Shown: in pieces, positions 24,881 to 33,995 of the stretch
Layout of the letters: each line of letters opens with the position of its first letter
How positions within the stretch are numbered: position 1 is the first letter of the stretch
Assembly (NCBI GenBank): GCA_944382905.1
Contig: CALWNU010000043.1
Span: 1 to 45,480, forward strand
Source of the DNA: an uncultured Clostridia bacterium
GTDB taxonomy: Bacteria > Bacillota > Clostridia > Oscillospirales > Ruminococcaceae
Direction: 5' to 3'
DNA: 45,480 nucleotides
Position numbers and translations under genes: made by a program
The notes under the pieces: generated by a model
The model's database searches: none
Told to the model about the DNA's origin: nothing
What the model saw: the letters and a program-made list of their open reading frames with translations, nothing else

Positions 24881-26305
24881 TTATTTTAATGCGCCGATCG
24901 CATCTGTTATGGTCTTTTCAAACGCTTCTCGGCCGTATTTATCGACCTCGGCCTTATTTTTCTCTTCATGGGTCAGACACCCTGCGCCGTTGATGCAGCC
25001 CCCGACACAGGCCATCCCCTCGATAAAGTTGCCAGGCAGAACCTGTTTGGACGCTTTCAGCAAAGCCATCCGGCACGCCTCAATGCCATCGCAGACCACC
25101 GGTTTCACTTCGAAATCCAAGCCGTGTTCTTTCAGCGCCTGGGCTACCGCATCGGTCAGCCCGCCAGACCGGGCAAAAATGCGCCCGTAGTAAGAGGCGT
25201 TGTCCAGCACATCCTCTTCCAGCTCGGAAATTTCCATGTCGCGGCTGTCAAACAGCGCCTGCAGCTCTTCAAAGGTCAGCACACTGTCGATATAAGGCGA
25301 AACACTTTCCTTCTGGACTTCCATCTTCTTGGCGGTACACGGCCCGATAAACACGATCTTCGCCGTAGGATCCACCCCTTTGATGTACTGGCCGATGGCC
25401 CCCATGGGAGACAGATTGTGGGATACGTGTTCTTCCATCTGGGGGAATTTCTTGTGGATGTAATCCACAAACGCCGGACAGCAGGAGCTGGTTAAAAATC
25501 CTTTTTCCGCCAGTTCCGCCGCCTCACTGTAGGCAACCATATCGGCGCCCAGCGCCACTTCGACCACGCTGTGAAACCCAAGCCGCTTGATGGCCGTAAT
25601 CACCTGCCCCAGCTTGGCGTAGGAAAACTGGCTGGAAATCGAGGGCGCCACCACGGCGTACACTTTGTATTTCTGGTTGTTCTCGCTTTCCTGCAGCAGA
25701 CGGATGACGTCCACAATAAAGGATTTGTCCGTAATCGCGCCCCACGGGCACATGTACACGCAAGCTCCGCAGGAAATGCATTTGTTGTTGTCAATCTGCG
25801 CCGCTTTGGATTCTGCGCTGGTAGAAATCGCATCAACCTTGCAGGCGATTTCGCACGGCCGGCGCTTGTTGATGATGGCGTTATACGGGCAAACCTTGGC
25901 GCACCGCCCACAGTTGACGCATTTTTCCTTGTCAATATGGGCTTTTTGATGCTCGTCAAAGGTAATGGCGTGGCGCGGGCAGACGTCTTCGCACCGGTGG
26001 GCCAGGCAGCCCCGGCAGGATTCGGTCACTTCGTACCCGCCCATGGGGCATTCGTCGCAGGCGATGTCGATGACTTCAATCACATTGGGGTTCTGCGCGT
26101 GCCCGCCCATGGCCATATGGATCCGCTCGTTGACAATGGCCCGCTCTTTGTATACGCAGCAGCGCATGGTGGATTCCTTGCCTGGGACGATGGTATAGGG
26201 GATGTCCACATAAGCGTCGTTCAGCCGCCCCTCAAAGGCATGCCGGGCGACCTCCCGCAACACTTTGTATTTGAGGTACTGTACCTTGGTATCAAACTTT
26301 CTCAT
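24881..26305 (-). CDS. [FeFe]-hydrogenase, HfsD-like, with multiple [4Fe-4S] clusters
   Basis: A 474-aa iron-only hydrogenase-type protein. Several ferredoxin-like motifs lie in residues ~80-210, including CVNCGRCAKVCPYNAI, CEIACKVDAI and CISCGACVYMCPWGAI. The H-cluster ligand motifs are present: L1 TSSCCPAFVDYI, L2 IGPCTAKKMEV and L3 EGMACVGGCINGAG. L2 has GPC where CpI-type enzymes have MPC. It lies 10 bp after the phosphatase gene and ends the operon. By layout it corresponds to HfsD of the Thermoanaerobacterium hfsABCD operon. Whether it makes H2, oxidises it or only senses it cannot be told from the sequence. Confidence 0.9.
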   Translation of the reverse strand: MRKFDTKVQYLKYKVLREVARHAFEGRLNDAYVDIPYTIVPGKESTMRCCVYKERAIVNERIHMAMGGHAQNPNVIEVIDIACDECPMGGYEVTESCRGCLAHRCEDVCPRHAITFDEHQKAHIDKEKCVNCGRCAKVCPYNAIINKRRPCEIACKVDAISTSAESKAAQIDNNKCISCGACVYMCPWGAITDKSFIVDVIRLLQESENNQKYKVYAVVAPSISSQFSYAKLGQVITAIKRLGFHSVVEVALGADMVAYSEAAELAEKGFLTSSCCPAFVDYIHKKFPQMEEHVSHNLSPMGAIGQYIKGVDPTAKIVFIGPCTAKKMEVQKESVSPYIDSVLTFEELQALFDSRDMEISELEEDVLDNASYYGRIFARSGGLTDAVAQALKEHGLDFEVKPVVCDGIEACRMALLKASKQVLPGNFIEGMACVGGCINGAGCLTHEEKNKAEVDKYGREAFEKTITDAIGALK

Positions 26306-26315
26306 AACATCCCCC

Positions 26316-27488
26316 TTAGAAATAGCTCACCTTAATCCGCTTGCCCATTTTCTTGAGCGCTTCGGACAATTCGTCCACCAGCCGCATTTTGATGTTGAAG
26401 TTGATGGGAAGATCCGGGTTTTGATGCGCCGGGTTCACCGCTTTGCCCACATAGAAATTGATGTCCGTCGCCTCTTCAAACAACAGCCGGGAAATCTGTG
26501 ACGCCCCATCCTGTTTATAGCTCCATTGGGTGTAACACTCGTTGTCTTCCAAATAGCTCTTGGCATAGGACAGCACCCGGTTGATGGTGATGACCCCTTC
26601 GGTGACCAGGTCCACCCCTTCGATGGTAGCCGTCGGCGGGATTTCCGGATCCAGGTACCCCAGATTGGGCTGCACCGGCTTATGCAGAAAACGGGCGGCT
26701 ACCGTGGAGGTCGTTCCCCCGCAGACGATGTGCTTGCCTTCCTTGGAGAAAAACAGCCCCATCATCTTATCGTCGTCCGCCGGGTCGGAAGGCGGCCCGA
26801 TCATCAGGTTGACCTGTTTGCGCTGCCGGATTTTCATCACGCTGACGGTGGTGTCGTCCCCCGGCTGGTACCCGTACAGCTTGTTGCACTCGTCCAGCAG
26901 GATGGTGCAAAGGGTTTTCGCGGTAAAATCCTTGTCGTAGATCATTTCCATGAAATCGATGATATTTTCCCGCTGCCAGCCGAAATTCAGCGACATCCCC
27001 ACCCCGGCGTGGATCGCCCCGTCGCTGGTGGTGATGAAGGTATCGTTTTCCTGCAGTTTGATTTTGGATTTGTAAATGGTCTTCCCGCCGATCTGCATGG
27101 CGGTTTTGTCGTAGTCGTAGTTTTTCCCGTCCCGCAGCAGGATGACCAGCGGGTTGTCGTACTGGATTAGCTCCGCATATTCATTGTGCTCGATCCGGAT
27201 GATGGTGAAGGTGGAATACGCCACCTTCCGCACTTCGCACACAGGCAGGGTGTCGGCAATCGTCTCCACGCAGTCTTCCAGCGTCATATTGCTGGCCATC
27301 ATGGTGGAAATGATCTTGGAGGTCAAAGTCGAGAGGATGTTCGCCTTGACCCCGCTGCCCAGCCCGTCGGCCAGCACCATCACTTCCGAATCCGGCGAGG
27401 GTTCCACAATCTGTACCCGGTCGCCGCACAGCTGCTCGCCGTATTTGTTGATGCTGCGCCAACCCAGGTCCACGCAAAGATTATTCAT
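26316..27488 (-). CDS. SpoIIE/PP2C-type serine phosphatase, HfsC-like
   Basis: A 390-aa cytoplasmic protein. The PP2C metal-binding motifs are visible: VMVLADGLGSGVKAN near residue 40 and GDDTTVSVMKIR near residue 218. A C-terminal region of about 170 residues (from VNLMIGPPSDPADD) has no assignment. It overlaps the upstream sensory hydrogenase gene by 8 bp, so the two are translationally coupled. Phosphatases of this type accompany PAS-containing group C [FeFe]-hydrogenases, and a sensor-effector pair is the simplest reading. No partner Ser/Thr kinase is encoded in the window. Confidence 0.88.
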   Translation of the reverse strand: MNNLCVDLGWRSINKYGEQLCGDRVQIVEPSPDSEVMVLADGLGSGVKANILSTLTSKIISTMMASNMTLEDCVETIADTLPVCEVRKVAYSTFTIIRIEHNEYAELIQYDNPLVILLRDGKNYDYDKTAMQIGGKTIYKSKIKLQENDTFITTSDGAIHAGVGMSLNFGWQRENIIDFMEMIYDKDFTAKTLCTILLDECNKLYGYQPGDDTTVSVMKIRQRKQVNLMIGPPSDPADDDKMMGLFFSKEGKHIVCGGTTSTVAARFLHKPVQPNLGYLDPEIPPTATIEGVDLVTEGVITINRVLSYAKSYLEDNECYTQWSYKQDGASQISRLLFEEATDINFYVGKAVNPAHQNPDLPINFNIKMRLVDELSEALKKMGKRIKVSYF

Positions 27489-29157
27489 CGTTTAAGTACT
27501 CCTTCAGGTTGGTCAGCGCGATCTTGGTCTCCGCCGTGGTCTCGCCCAGCAGCGATGCGATTTCCTGTACGATCCGCATCTGTTTGGCGACAACCTGGTC
27601 GGTGATCTCCACCGTCTGTTTGCGCACGTTTTCCTTCTGCGTGCGCTGGTTTTCCTCTTCGGTGATGTCCCGCATCAGCACCAGCAGCACCCGGTAACTC
27701 TTATCGTAAATCACGGTTATTTCCACATATTTCTGGTATTCCGCCAGAAACATCCGCTTATCCCGCACGTCGTGCCCCGTCTGGATCACTTCAAAGAAGA
27801 TCTGCGGATCCAGCACCCGCACCACCTGGTCCCCCATGATGTCCGACGGCCGGGAAATCCGCAAAATATCGCAGGCGGCCCCGTTGATCTGCTGGACTTC
27901 CAACGATTCGTTGAGCACAATAATGCCGTTGGGCGAATTGCGGATAATCGTATCCGAGAAGGTCTCGGCTTTTTCCTTTAAGTACGGCAAACACATGGTC
28001 AAATCGGCCTTGCCCCAGTAGACCGCCACCGCTTTTTCCCGGCAGGTATTGTACCCGCAGCTGCCGCAGTTGAGTTCATCCGCCGGCGAGGTCTTGCCCA
28101 TCCGGCGCAGGATCTCTTCAATGGCGCGGCTGCCCGGCATCTGCCGGTGCAGACCAAGATAGGGGATGTCCTTGCTCAGGGTCTTTTGCGGCTGCTCCAC
28201 CGGGAAATCCTTGGGGCCAGCGTACCGGTCCACTGCCAAAAAGTCGCCGACCGGAGACCGGTGGGTTTTTTCCATCACCGGGCCACCCACGCAGCTGCCT
28301 GCGCAGGCCGACATCTCGATAAAGCAATGAGACAGCGTCCCGTTCATAATCTCTTTGAGCGCGTGAACGCAGTTTTCCGTCCCGTCGATGGTCAGCCGGC
28401 TGTACCCGTTGTCCTGTTCCCAGTCCATGCTGCGCAAAATCCCGCCGGAGGTGGGGAACAGCCGCGCCCGGCTCTCCTCCTTTTTCTCCTGCTCCTGGGC
28501 CGGGACCACCTGTTTTTCCTGCATCCACTGGCTTAATTCCTCAAAGGTCAGCACGCAGTCCACAATCCCGCCATAGGTTTCCGCTTCCGCTTTTTTGGAA
28601 ATGCACGGCCCAATAAACACCGTCTTTGCCTCGGGGTGCTGTTCTTTGATCAGACGGCAATGGGCCAGCATGGGCGACTCTACCTTTGCCAGGTAGGCCA
28701 ATGCCTCTGGGAAGTACTTTTGAATCAGCAGGTTCACCGAATGGCAGCAGGAGGAGATGATGACCTCCTGTTTGCCTTCCTGGATCAGCCGCTCGTATTC
28801 CCGTTTGACCAGCGTGGCGCCAATGGCGGTTTCTTCCGCCGCCGCAAAGCCCAGCTGCTGCAGCGCCTGTTCCATGGCGCCGATGCCTACGCCGGGGTAA
28901 TTGGCCACAAACGAAGGCGCCAAGCTGACATAAACCGGCGCCCCGGACGCGATCAGCGCCTTGGCCGTTTCGGTATCGTCGCGGATCTCTTTGGCATTCT
29001 GCGGGCAGTTGACAAAGCACTGCCCGCACAGGATGCACTCATCGTCTACGATATTGGCCTGGTGGTTGGAAAACTTGATGGATTTGACCGGACAGTGCCG
29101 GATACATTTGTAGCAGTTTTTGCAGTTGGATTTTTTCAGCTTCAGGTATCTGGTCAT
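27481..29157 (-). CDS. Sensory-type [FeFe]-hydrogenase with PAS domain (HydS/HfsB-like)
   Basis: A 558-aa protein with four parts in order. Residues 1-55 carry two [4Fe-4S] motifs (CKNCYKCIRHCP and CILCGQCFVNCP). The H-cluster domain follows with L1 SSCCHSVNLL, L2 GPCISKKAE and L3 EMSACAGSCVGGP. An additional Fe-S motif CGSCGYNTC...C lies near residue 390. A PAS domain (about 415-510, from NSPNGIIVLNESLEVQQING) and a C-terminal helix complete it. This is the architecture of group C sensory hydrogenases. L2 has Gly in place of Met of CpI-type enzymes. It lies 7 bp after the small [2Fe-2S] gene. It probably senses H2 or redox state and signals to the coupled phosphatase. Confidence 0.92.
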   Translation of the reverse strand: MTRYLKLKKSNCKNCYKCIRHCPVKSIKFSNHQANIVDDECILCGQCFVNCPQNAKEIRDDTETAKALIASGAPVYVSLAPSFVANYPGVGIGAMEQALQQLGFAAAEETAIGATLVKREYERLIQEGKQEVIISSCCHSVNLLIQKYFPEALAYLAKVESPMLAHCRLIKEQHPEAKTVFIGPCISKKAEAETYGGIVDCVLTFEELSQWMQEKQVVPAQEQEKKEESRARLFPTSGGILRSMDWEQDNGYSRLTIDGTENCVHALKEIMNGTLSHCFIEMSACAGSCVGGPVMEKTHRSPVGDFLAVDRYAGPKDFPVEQPQKTLSKDIPYLGLHRQMPGSRAIEEILRRMGKTSPADELNCGSCGYNTCREKAVAVYWGKADLTMCLPYLKEKAETFSDTIIRNSPNGIIVLNESLEVQQINGAACDILRISRPSDIMGDQVVRVLDPQIFFEVIQTGHDVRDKRMFLAEYQKYVEITVIYDKSYRVLLVLMRDITEEENQRTQKENVRKQTVEITDQVVAKQMRIVQEIASLLGETTAETKIALTNLKEYLNDE

Positions 29158-29164
29158 GGATCTC

Positions 29165-29413
29165 TTACCCCTTCATCGGTGTCAGAACATACCGCTGGAA
29201 AATGTCCGGGAAGGTTTCCGGCGACACGCCGGTCACGATTTCGTCATCCACCTTGATGCTCACGCCGTGGGTGCATTTCCCCAGGCAGAACGCGGCGCTC
29301 AAATTCACCTGATCGGTCAGCCCGTTTTCCTCCAGCGCCTTTTTCATCAGTTCAATGATCTGATACGACCCTTTCAAATGGCAGGAACTGCCCACGCAAA
29401 CATAAATGTTCAT
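29165..29413 (-). CDS. Thioredoxin-like [2Fe-2S] ferredoxin, HfsA-like
   Basis: An 82-aa protein with four cysteines in the pattern CVGSSCHLKGS and FCLGKCTHG, the binding site of the 24-kDa NuoE/thioredoxin-like [2Fe-2S] family. It contains only that domain. ATG 29413 follows AAGGAGACAAAAG. It lies 11 bp after adhE and 7 bp before the sensory hydrogenase, and may carry electrons to one of the hydrogenases. Confidence 0.9.
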   Translation of the reverse strand: MNIYVCVGSSCHLKGSYQIIELMKKALEENGLTDQVNLSAAFCLGKCTHGVSIKVDDEIVTGVSPETFPDIFQRYVLTPMKG

Positions 29414-29424
29414 CTTTTGTCTCC

Positions 29425-32049
29425 TTATTCTCCATAATACGCTTTGCGATAAATTTCCTCTAACTCGCTGACCAGCGGGTACCGGGGATTGGCCGTGGTG
29501 CACTGATCCTCAAACGCGCGCTCCGCAAGGCCCGGCAGGGTTTCCATAAAGGTCTTTTCGTCCACGCCGCATTCCCGAATGCTCATAGGAACATTCAGCT
29601 CTTTCATCAGGTTGCGGATCGCCTGGATCAGGTTGGCAATCTGCTCTTCCTGGGTCTTGCCTCCCAGGCCCAGGTACCGGGCGATCTGTGCGTAGCGCTG
29701 GTCCGCCACGAATTTGGAATATTTGGGGAAAATGGTAAATTTGGTCGGTTTCTGCGCGTTATAGGCGATTACATACGGCAGCAGCACCGCGTTGGCCCGG
29801 CCGTGGGGGATATGGAATTCCCCACCCAGCTTGTGCGCCAGCGAGTGGTTGATCCCCAAAAACGCGTTGGAGAACGCCATGCCCGCGATACAGGACGCAT
29901 TGTGGACCTTTTCTCTGGCTTCGGCATCGTTGGCGTCGCGCCAGCTGCGGGGCAGGTAGTCGAAGATCAGCTCGATCGCCTTGATGGCAAGCCCGTCGGT
30001 ATAGTCGGTAGCCATGACCGAAACATACGCTTCAATGGCGTGGGTCAGCACGTCCATACCGGTATCCGCCGTGATGGATTTGGGCATGGTGGAAACAAAC
30101 TGCGGGTCGATGATCGCCACATCCGGGGTCAGCTCATAGTCGGCCAGCGGGTATTTGATGTTCCCGTTTTTCTTATCGGTGATGACCGAGAAGGAGGTCA
30201 CCTCGCTGCCGGTACCGGAGGTGGTGGGGATCGCTACCATCTGGGTCTTTTTGCCCAGGTTGGGGAAATGGAAAGCGCGTTTGCGGATATCCATAAATTT
30301 CAGCCGCAGCCCGTCAAAGCTGGTCTCCGGATTCTCGTAGAACAGCCACATGCCTTTGGCCGCGTCAATGGCGGAACCGCCGCCCAGCGCGATAATCACA
30401 TCCGGCTGGAACGCGTTCATCGCACGCACCCCGTTGTGGATGGTTTCCACCGACGGGTCCGGCTCCACTTCGGAGAAGATTTCACAGTGGCAGTATTCGG
30501 TGCGTTTTCTCAGATAATACAGCACCTTGTCCACATAACCCAATTTTACCATCATCGGGTCGGATACGATAAACGCCCGGGAAATGTTGGGCATGACCTG
30601 CAGATACTGCACCGCGTCCCGTTCAAAATAGATCTTCGGCGGAATCTTGAACCACTGCATATTGACTCTCCTCTGCGCGATGCGTTTTTTATTGATCAGG
30701 TTGACCGAGGAAACGTTGGAGGTCGTGGAGTTGCGGCCAAAGGATCCGCAGCCCAGGGTCAAAGACGGGGTGTTGGTGTTGTAAATGTCGCCGATGGCAC
30801 CCTGGGACGAAGGCGAATTGGCAATGACACGGCCCACCTTCATCTCTTCGCCGTATTTGACGCACAGATCCTTGTCGTCGGAATGGATGACCGCAGAATG
30901 GCCCAGCCCGCCCAGTTCCAGCATGGCTTTGGCGTATTCAAACCCCTGCTTTTCGTCCTCGCAGACAAAATACGCCAGCACGGGGGACAGTTTCTCCAAG
31001 CTCAGCGGATACTTGCGGGAAGGCTCCGGCAGCGGCGCCAGCAAAATCTTGGTGCCATCCGGTACCGTGACCCCCGCCTTTTCGGCGATTTCCTGGGCAG
31101 GATGGCCCACTACCGCCGAATTCACCGCCATTTTGTCCAGGTTGATGACGTATTTGGTCACCAGCTCCGTCTCTTTTTCATCCAGGAAATAGCAGTTGTT
31201 TTCCTTCATGATCTTCTCAAACCGGTCTTTGATTTCCTTGTCCACGATCACCGCCTGTTCGGAAGCGCAGATCATGCCGTTGTCAAAGGTCTTGGAGATG
31301 ATCAGGTCGGTGCAGGCCCGCTCCAGGTCCACATTTTTATTGATATAGCACGGCACGTTGCCGGGGCCTACGCCCAAAGCCGGTTTTCCTGCGCTGTATG
31401 CCGCCTTGACCATGCCGGATCCGCCGGTGGCCAGGATCAGGGATACCCCGCGGTGATTCATCAGCGCGGAGGTCGCATCCAAAGAAGGCGTTTCAATCCA
31501 CTGGATGCAGTGTTCCGGCGCGCCCGCTTTGATGGCGGCGTCCCGCAAAATACGGGCCGCTTCGGCAGAACATTTCTGCGCGGACGGGTGGAAGCCGAAA
31601 ATAATCGGGTTGCGGGTCTTGGCGCAGATCAGGGATTTAAACATCGTGGTGGAAGTGGGGTTGGTCACCGGGGTCACGCCTGCGACCACGCCTACCGGTT
31701 CGGCGACTTCCACATACCCTTCCATTTCGTTTTCGTCAATGACGCCCACCGTTTTTTGCTTTTTAATGCTGTGCCAGATATATTCGGTGGAGAAAATATT
31801 CTTAATGACCTTATCCTCCATCACGCCGCGGCCGGTCTCTTCATACGCCATCTTGGCCAGCATCATGTGCTTATCCAGCCCCGCCAGGGTCATGGCATGG
31901 ACAATCTGATCCACCTGCTCCTGATCCAGCTGCATATATTCTTTCAGCGCCTGCTGTGCGTTTTCTACCAGACGGTCTACCATTTCAAACGTATCCATGG
32001 AAACCACCTTTTCCTGTTTCTGCGCCCCTTTTTCTTCTTTTTTTTGCAT
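29425..32049 (-). CDS. adhE: Bifunctional acetaldehyde/alcohol dehydrogenase
   Basis: An 874-aa enzyme that reduces acetyl-CoA to acetaldehyde and then ethanol, using two NADH. The N-terminal aldehyde-dehydrogenase half has the catalytic Cys in [14 protein letters not shown]. The C-terminal iron-dependent alcohol-dehydrogenase half has [12 protein letters not shown], the metal-site histidines in [20 protein letters not shown], and [11 protein letters not shown]. The ATG at 32049 follows GAAGGAGG and adds a Lys/Glu-rich tail of about 18 residues; an internal ATG at 31998 also has a fair ribosome site (AAGGTGG). It is the first gene of a five-gene unit with hydrogenase components, behind a Rex-like operator. 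Confidence 0.97.
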   Translation of the reverse strand: MQKKEEKGAQKQEKVVSMDTFEMVDRLVENAQQALKEYMQLDQEQVDQIVHAMTLAGLDKHMMLAKMAYEETGRGVMEDKVIKNIFSTEYIWHSIKKQKTVGVIDENEMEGYVEVAEPVGVVAGVTPVTNPTSTTMFKSLICAKTRNPIIFGFHPSAQKCSAEAARILRDAAIKAGAPEHCIQWIETPSLDATSALMNHRGVSLILATGGSGMVKAAYSAGKPALGVGPGNVPCYINKNVDLERACTDLIISKTFDNGMICASEQAVIVDKEIKDRFEKIMKENNCYFLDEKETELVTKYVINLDKMAVNSAVVGHPAQEIAEKAGVTVPDGTKILLAPLPEPSRKYPLSLEKLSPVLAYFVCEDEKQGFEYAKAMLELGGLGHSAVIHSDDKDLCVKYGEEMKVGRVIANSPSSQGAIGDIYNTNTPSLTLGCGSFGRNSTTSNVSSVNLINKKRIAQRRVNMQWFKIPPKIYFERDAVQYLQVMPNISRAFIVSDPMMVKLGYVDKVLYYLRKRTEYCHCEIFSEVEPDPSVETIHNGVRAMNAFQPDVIIALGGGSAIDAAKGMWLFYENPETSFDGLRLKFMDIRKRAFHFPNLGKKTQMVAIPTTSGTGSEVTSFSVITDKKNGNIKYPLADYELTPDVAIIDPQFVSTMPKSITADTGMDVLTHAIEAYVSVMATDYTDGLAIKAIELIFDYLPRSWRDANDAEAREKVHNASCIAGMAFSNAFLGINHSLAHKLGGEFHIPHGRANAVLLPYVIAYNAQKPTKFTIFPKYSKFVADQRYAQIARYLGLGGKTQEEQIANLIQAIRNLMKELNVPMSIRECGVDEKTFMETLPGLAERAFEDQCTTANPRYPLVSELEEIYRKAYYGE

Positions 32050-32153
32050 CCGTTTTTCCTCCTTCAAATGGATTTCTGTCTGCCTCAAAGCTTGTTTGCC
32101 GTCCGCCTGGCGGCGAATCGCCTTCCCCTGGAGATCCGGAGAAGCATTCCTGT

Positions 32154-32171
32154 TTGTTATTATTTTAACAA
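32154..32171. promoter_or_regulatory. Rex-like operator at the adhE promoter
   Basis: TTGTTATTATTTTAACAA contains TTGTTA and TAACAA half-sites spaced as in the Rex consensus (TTGTTAANNNNTTAACAA in Clostridia). It covers the predicted adhE -10 element. Rex represses when NADH is low, so adhE and the genes after it should be induced when NADH accumulates. No rex gene is in the window. Confidence 0.85.
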
Positions 32172-32190
32172 GCAGGAAAGAAGGTGTGAA
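32162..32190 (-). promoter_or_regulatory. Sigma-A promoter of the adhE-hydrogenase operon
   Basis: On the minus strand, TTCACA (32185-32190) and TAAAAT (32162-32167) are separated by 17 nt. The -10 lies inside the Rex-like palindrome. The 5' UTR would be about 105 nt. Confidence 0.75.
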
Positions 32191-32284
32191 ATCTATAATT
32201 TATATGACTTCCATGTATTTTTGGAATGCCTTCTATTCTTTTTTCTATATAGCCTGGCCCGGCAGGCTGACCCCGGCAAGGCGC

Positions 32285-33235
32285 CTACTCCGTTTTCTCG
32301 GCCGCCTCCCGCTGGAGGATCTCGTCCCGGACCTGCTCGATCTGTTGGACAAACGCCTCGTCCAACGCATTGAACCGGTACCGATCCGGATAGATGAGCA
32401 CGTCTTTCATCCTTAAATCAATCACATCGCACCGGCGCTGTACCAGGCCGTACCGGTCCAGCTGCTCCTGGGGCATGGGAGATACCCACATAAACGTTTC
32501 CGGCAGCTGGCACAGCAGGTCAAATTGGCTGCCCCGCTCATAAATCCGGATTTTTTTGGTCGCGTGCCGGTCCTCTTCCGGATGCGTCCGCCCCATGACG
32601 GAAAGGCTGGGGACGGTTACATCCCCGTGGAGAATCTCCACATACTGCTGTAGGTCGTCCGGCGTAATGGACGCCGCCTGCGCCAGAGGGTGCCGCTTGG
32701 AAAAAAGCACCCGGTAGGTGAATTCCCACAGCGGCCTGCTGTCGATGGATTTGTCCGCCAGCAGATTCTGAAAATAGTTTTCATGGATCGCCTGGTACCG
32801 GATCACCCCCAGCTTGCTTTCCCGCTCCGCCACACTGTGAATCGCGTCGGTGGAATTGGTCTCTTTGAAATTGATGTCAATCCGCTGCGTCTTATCCCTT
32901 TTTTCCAAAAAGCGGACAAACGCCTGGGCAATGTAACTGGCCCGCGGAACCGCCGCGGAAAACACCAGCCGCCCTTCCCCGCCAAAACGGTATAGGTCCT
33001 CCATCCGCTCCACCTGGTCCAGGATGCTCTTGGCATATTGGAGGAACTCCTGTCCTTGGGATGTGGGCAGCACCCCCTTGGAAGTGCGCTTGAAGATCAC
33101 AATCCCCAGGCTGCTTTCCAGTTCTTTGATCGCCTTGCTCAAATTGGGCTGCCCCATATACAGGTTTTCCGCCGCTTGGGTGATCGAGCCTGTCCGTTCC
33201 ACCTCTACTGCGTATTTTAAATGCTGCAGGTTCAT
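32285..33235 (-). CDS. LysR-family transcriptional regulator
   Basis: A 316-aa regulator. The N-terminal winged helix-turn-helix (MNLQHLKYAVEVERTGSITQ...LYMGQPNLSKAIKELE) is canonical, followed by a LysR substrate-binding domain. ATG 33235 follows AAAGGGGGAGAGAAA. It lies upstream of adhE on the same strand and could control the operon or mgsA; its ligand is unknown. It has its own promoter at 33274-33302. Confidence 0.93.
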   Translation of the reverse strand: MNLQHLKYAVEVERTGSITQAAENLYMGQPNLSKAIKELESSLGIVIFKRTSKGVLPTSQGQEFLQYAKSILDQVERMEDLYRFGGEGRLVFSAAVPRASYIAQAFVRFLEKRDKTQRIDINFKETNSTDAIHSVAERESKLGVIRYQAIHENYFQNLLADKSIDSRPLWEFTYRVLFSKRHPLAQAASITPDDLQQYVEILHGDVTVPSLSVMGRTHPEEDRHATKKIRIYERGSQFDLLCQLPETFMWVSPMPQEQLDRYGLVQRRCDVIDLRMKDVLIYPDRYRFNALDEAFVQQIEQVRDEILQREAAEKTE

Positions 33236-33273
33236 TTTCTCTCCCCCTTTCTGGCCGCATTCCTTCTCTCTTT

Positions 33274-33302
33274 ATTATATCGTACCGCCTCAGCCCGGAC
33301 AA
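33274..33302 (-). promoter_or_regulatory. Sigma-A promoter for the LysR gene
   Basis: On the minus strand, TTGTCC (33297-33302) and TATAAT (33274-33279) are separated by 17 nt. Confidence 0.72.
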
Positions 33303-33331
33303 GGAAATTCTTCTTCCCCGCCCGCCTGAGG

Positions 33332-33805
33332 TCACAGCGTCTGCGCCCGTAGCGCAACGGCGCTTTTGAAATCAATGACCTCGTGGTCGTATTCCTGCTT
33401 CATCAGTTCGGAAGTAATCAAAAAATCCGCCGTCGCCTTGTTGTTGGCAATGGGGATATCGTACACCTGCGCAATTCGCAGCAACGCCTTGACGTCCGGG
33501 TCATGGGGCTGGGCGGTCAGCGGATCAGAAAAGAAGATCACGAAATCAATGGTCCCCTCCACAATTTTCGCCCCGATCTGCAAATCGCCTCCCAAAGGCC
33601 CGCTGTTGTACCCCCGCACCGGCAGGCCGGTCCGGTCGGTAATCATCCGCGCCGTCGTTCCGGTCCCGTACAGGAAATGCTCCTTTAAAATATCCTTGTG
33701 TTCCTCACACCATCGGATCATCAACGGCTTTTGACTGTCATGGGCAATCAAAGCAATATTTTTCTGCCTGCCAATGGTCCAGGTCACGCTTTTTTGCGTA
33801 TTCAT
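33332..33805 (-). CDS. mgsA: Methylglyoxal synthase
   Basis: A 157-aa enzyme that converts dihydroxyacetone phosphate to methylglyoxal, a bypass used when phosphate is limiting or sugar is in excess. Motifs are the phosphate loop YGTGTTARMI, SGPLGGDLQIG, FFSDPLTAQPHDPDV and NNKATADFLI. ATG 33805 is chosen because GGGAGG lies upstream and the family begins near here; the longer frame from 33829 has no site. It is expressed from its own promoter, with LysR and adhE downstream. Confidence 0.95.
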   Translation of the reverse strand: MNTQKSVTWTIGRQKNIALIAHDSQKPLMIRWCEEHKDILKEHFLYGTGTTARMITDRTGLPVRGYNSGPLGGDLQIGAKIVEGTIDFVIFFSDPLTAQPHDPDVKALLRIAQVYDIPIANNKATADFLITSELMKQEYDHEVIDFKSAVALRAQTL

Positions 33806-33837
33806 CTGCTGTCCCTCCCACCAAATCAACTACTGGC

Positions 33838-33866
33838 ATCATACCATACTCTGCTGCCGTGCGCAA
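33838..33866 (-). promoter_or_regulatory. Sigma-A promoter for mgsA
   Basis: On the minus strand, TTGCGC (33861-33866) and TATGAT (33838-33843) are separated by 17 nt. Confidence 0.7.
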
Positions 33867-33935
33867 CTTTCCCACGGCCGTTTCCCCGGGAAAAATCCGC
33901 CGGGCAGGCGGGACGGCCGCTTACCTGCGCCGCGA

Positions 33936-33964
33936 TTGCAGCCGCCGGGAAAATTTGTTATACT
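33936..33964 (+). promoter_or_regulatory. Sigma-A promoter for mnmE-mnmG-rsmG
   Basis: TTGCAG (33936-33941) and TATACT (33959-33964) are separated by 17 nt, divergent from the mgsA promoter. Confidence 0.72.
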
Positions 33965-33995
33965 ATAGGGTAATGATTTGTGAGGAGGAGATTCG

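Noticed and set aside
29803..32373. An 856-codon open frame on the plus strand
   Set aside because: It lies opposite adhE, which has full catalytic motifs. The antisense frame has low-complexity His/Gly/Asp-rich composition typical of GC-rich shadow ORFs.
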